Assembly: GCA_033763735.1 (NCBI GenBank)
Contig: JANRJY010000092.1
Coordinates: 1 to 15,436, forward strand
Origin: JANRJY01 sp033763735
Lineage (GTDB): Bacteria > Bacteroidota > Bacteroidia > Cytophagales > UBA9547
DNA: 15,436 nucleotides
Direction: 5' to 3'
This document shows positions 13,661 to 15,436 of the stretch, piece after piece; the first letter of the stretch is position 1, and every line of letters begins with the position of its first letter. The position numbers and the translations under genes were made by a program. Below the pieces are notes generated by a model, which had not been told where the DNA came from, ran no database searches, and saw only the letters and a program-made list of their open reading frames with translations.

Positions 13661-15106
13661 TTAACCTACACTTCCTTCCAGACTAATTGCAAGCAGTTTT
13701 TGTGCTTCCACAGCAAATTCCATAGGTAATTGATTCAATACTTCTTTGGCGTAACCATTTACAATTAAGGCAACTGCTTGTTCGGTATCAATGCCTCGTT
13801 GATTGCAATAAAATATTTGATCCTCTCCAATTTTTGAAGTAGTTGCTTCGTGCTCAACGGTTGAAGTATTGTTTTTGATTTCAATATAAGGAAATGTGTG
13901 AGCGCCACATTTATCCCCTAATAATAAAGAATCGCATTGCGAAAAATTACGGCTATTTTCAGCCCTTTTGTTAACTTGAACCAATCCTCTATAACTATTT
14001 TGACTTTTACCCGCAGAAATACCTTTAGAAACAATTCTACTCTTGGTATTTTTGCCCAAATGAATCATTTTAGTGCCAGTATCAGCTTGTTGCATATTAT
14101 TGGTAACTGCAACTGAATAGAACTCCCCAATAGAGTTATCACCTTTAAGAATAACACTAGGATATTTCCATGTGATGGCTGATCCGGTTTCAACCTGAGT
14201 CCATGATATTTTGGAATTGGTATGTGTTATTCCTCTCTTGGTCACAAAATTAAAAATGCCACCTTTACCTTCTTTATCACCGGGATACCAGTTTTGAACA
14301 GTAGAGTATTTAATTTCGGAATTATCCAATGCAATAAGCTCAACCACAGCCGCATGCAATTGATTTTCGTCACGCATAGGTGCAGTGCACCCTTCCAAAT
14401 AGCTTACATACGAGCCTTCGTCTGCTATGATTAGAGTACGTTCAAACTGACCCGTTTCTTTGGCATTAATTCTGAAATAGGTGGATAATTCCATTGGGCA
14501 ACGGACACCTTTAGGAATATAAACAAAAGAACCATCAGAAAAAACAGCGCAATTTAAAGCTGCAAAATAATTATCAGAGACTGGTACTACACTTCCAATA
14601 TATTTTTTAACCAAATCAGGATGCTCATGAATGGCCTCGCTTAAGGAACAAAAAATTATACCTAAATCTCCTAATTTGTCTTTAAATGTGGTAGCAATTG
14701 ATACACTATCAATTACTGCGTCCACAGCTACTCCGGTAAGTCTTTTTTGTTCATTCAGCGAGATTCCTAATTTTTCGAAAGTTGCTCTTAATTCAGGGTC
14801 AATTTCATCTAAGCTTTTGGGAGCAATTTTTTGTTTAGGAGCTGAATAGTAAATAATGTCCTGAAAATTTATGGTTGGGAAAGTAACATTTTGCCAATCC
14901 GGTTGTTTGAGCGTAAGCCAATGCTTGTAGGCTTTTAACCGCCATTCCAACATCCATTGAGGTTCGTTTTTCTTTGCTGAAATAAATCTTACGATGTCTT
15001 CACTTAGTCCTTTAGGCGCAGAATCAGCCTCAATTAGCGTTTCGAAACCATACTTGTAATCTGCGGATGTGATTTCGTCCAATATATTGTTCTCTTCCCG
15101 CAACAT
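13661..15106 (-). CDS. sufB: Fe-S cluster assembly protein SufB
   Basis: SufB is the main scaffold of the SufBC2D complex, where Fe-S clusters are assembled in the cytoplasm. The 481-residue product carries classical SufB blocks: PQWMLEWRLKAYKHW (49-63), FVYIPKGVRCPMELSTYFRIN, YLEGCTAPMRDENQLHAAVVEL with Cys240, and NFSQCDSLLLGDKCGAHTFPY with Cys391. Cys391 aligns with E. coli SufB Cys405, the sulfur acceptor from SufE or SufU-type partners. VEHEATTSKIGEDQIFYCNQRGI closes the family signature. The N-terminus is slightly shorter than E. coli SufB. It is the first gene of the operon, with a consensus -7 box 27 bases upstream. sufC, normally next, is displaced by about 2.15 kb of inserted genes. 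Confidence 0.97.
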   Translation of the reverse strand: MLREENNILDEITSADYKYGFETLIEADSAPKGLSEDIVRFISAKKNEPQWMLEWRLKAYKHWLTLKQPDWQNVTFPTINFQDIIYYSAPKQKIAPKSLDEIDPELRATFEKLGISLNEQKRLTGVAVDAVIDSVSIATTFKDKLGDLGIIFCSLSEAIHEHPDLVKKYIGSVVPVSDNYFAALNCAVFSDGSFVYIPKGVRCPMELSTYFRINAKETGQFERTLIIADEGSYVSYLEGCTAPMRDENQLHAAVVELIALDNSEIKYSTVQNWYPGDKEGKGGIFNFVTKRGITHTNSKISWTQVETGSAITWKYPSVILKGDNSIGEFYSVAVTNNMQQADTGTKMIHLGKNTKSRIVSKGISAGKSQNSYRGLVQVNKRAENSRNFSQCDSLLLGDKCGAHTFPYIEIKNNTSTVEHEATTSKIGEDQIFYCNQRGIDTEQAVALIVNGYAKEVLNQLPMEFAVEAQKLLAISLEGSVG

Positions 15107-15133
15107 GCTTTACTTTTAGATTGATTCTAAATA

Positions 15134-15141
15134 CAAATTTA
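15134..15141 (-). promoter_or_regulatory. -7 element (TAAATTTG) for the suf operon
   Basis: The minus-strand box is a perfect TAnnTTTG match, 27 bases before the sufB ATG, predicting a leader of about 20 bases. No certain -33 box is seen. I found no palindrome of the kind recognised by IscR or SufR in the adjacent 50 bases. Confidence 0.42.
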
Positions 15142-15225
15142 CAACAATGTAACAGATAGAAAAGTTTTAAGAAGTAATTATTTATTTAATTATTAGAAAA
15201 TGAATAATGAAGCATTAAAATATTG

Positions 15226-15260
15226 CCCAACCTCGCTCTGTGTCTTCACAGAGCGAAACA
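15226..15260 (+). repeat. REP-like palindromic unit 1
   Basis: The unit starts with CCCAACCT and contains a perfect 10-bp stem (15233-15242 and 15247-15256, arm TCGCTCTGTG) around a 4-base loop, TCTT. It is GC-rich against a very AT-rich background. It lies about 95 bases upstream of the transposase-like gene and shares head and tail sequences with the second unit, as expected of REP elements kept by a RAYT protein. No T-run follows, so it does not look like an intrinsic terminator. Confidence 0.7.
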
Positions 15261-15264
15261 TTTC

Positions 15265-15300
15265 CCCAACCTTGCTGTTTTTTCCTTACTAAGCAAAATA
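15265..15300 (+). repeat. REP-like palindromic unit 2, degenerate
   Basis: This unit repeats the head CCCAACCT followed by TGCT (CGCT in unit 1) and the tail AGCAAAATA (AGCGAAACA in unit 1), with the same spacing of about 40 bases. Only a 5-bp stem (TTGCT at 15272-15276 with AGCAA at 15292-15296) is preserved, and the centre is a pyrimidine-rich stretch instead of a perfect arm. It is best read as a diverged copy of unit 1. Confidence 0.6.
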
Positions 15301-15315
15301 ATATATAACATTGTT

Positions 15316-15323
15316 TATTTTTG
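15316..15323 (+). promoter_or_regulatory. -7 element (TATTTTTG) upstream of the transposase-like gene
   Basis: The box matches TAnnTTTG and lies 28 bases before the ATG at 15352, just beyond REP-like unit 2. No clear -33 element is visible. Confidence 0.3.
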
Positions 15324-15351
15324 CAGTTTAAAATCAAATTTGCATAATTAA

Positions 15352-15436
15352 ATGTCCTCCCTTGATATTTTCACACCCATCAGAAACTCAAGAATGCAAT
15401 TGGATGAAATATACTTTTGGACAGATACCATTAAGG
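15352..15436 (+). CDS. REP-associated tyrosine transposase (RAYT, Y1 type), 5' part only
   Basis: The reading frame runs 28 codons to the window edge, starting M-S-S-L-D-I-F-T-P-I-R-N and continuing MQLDEIYFWTDTIK. The YFWT-x-TI segment preceded by a QLDE-like lead is characteristic of the N-terminus of Bacteroidota Y1_Tnp/RAYT proteins. These are single-strand-cutting transposases with an HUH motif and one catalytic tyrosine further downstream, both outside the window. RAYTs are usually single-copy genes flanked by REP palindromes, and the two palindromic units at 15226-15300 fit that pattern. The gene is divergent from sufB. Because only the start is visible, intactness is unknown, and the second Met at residue 15 could be an alternative start. 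Confidence 0.6.
   Translation, partial: MSSLDIFTPIRNSRMQLDEIYFWTDTIK

Noticed and set aside
15107..15351. A possible small gene or riboswitch in the 245-base gap between sufB and the transposase-like gene.
   Set aside because: Beyond the two -7 boxes and the REP-like units I see no conserved riboswitch core, no tRNA-like fold and no credible short reading frame.

Overview
The window is AT-rich and reads as chromosomal DNA of a member of the Bacteroidota. Supporting signs are the A-rich start-codon leaders without clear Shine-Dalgarno sequences, several TAnnTTTG-type -7 promoter elements, a PspC protein of the Bacteroidota kind, a secreted sialate O-acetylesterase, a WcaJ/ExoY-type sugar transferase, and a sufB-sufC-sufD operon. 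A more precise taxon cannot be fixed from the sequence; low-GC Chitinophagales, Sphingobacteriales or a related group would fit.

Layout. Positions 1-231 are mostly non-coding and hold a strong hairpin terminator (42-76, minus strand) for the malic enzyme, plus a possible start of a gene leaving the left edge. maeB (232-2502, -) encodes a malic enzyme fused to a phosphotransacetylase-like domain. Next is a secreted beta-propeller protein (2671-3525, -). From 3610 a plus-strand operon of three tightly packed genes begins: a PspC envelope-stress membrane protein, a secreted sialate O-acetylesterase, and an unassigned glycosyltransferase-like protein. It converges, with 4 bases between stop codons, on a minus-strand polyprenyl-phosphate sugar transferase (7916-9301). 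Together these suggest cell-envelope and surface-glycan functions.

The right half (9422-15106, -) is the Fe-S cluster assembly operon sufB, sufC, sufD, with six small genes inserted between sufB and sufC. In transcription order they are a Uma2-family PD-(D/E)XK protein, a DksA/TraR-type C4 zinc-finger protein, a DUF2442 protein, a DUF4160 protein, an MNT-type minimal nucleotidyltransferase and a HEPN/HI0074 partner. All six are co-oriented with suf, and spacing is minimal (from an 11-nt overlap to a 13-nt gap). The cassette reads as an accessory toxin-antitoxin/defence-like cargo embedded in a likely essential housekeeping operon, and it is the most unusual part of the window. sufS and sufE are not present.

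At the right edge, 15226-15300 holds two related REP-like palindromic units. They lie just upstream of the 5' end of a gene resembling a REP-associated (Y1/HUH) tyrosine transposase, so this is probably a small REP/RAYT mobile-repeat locus. No tRNA, rRNA, CRISPR array or insertion-sequence terminal inverted repeats were seen.
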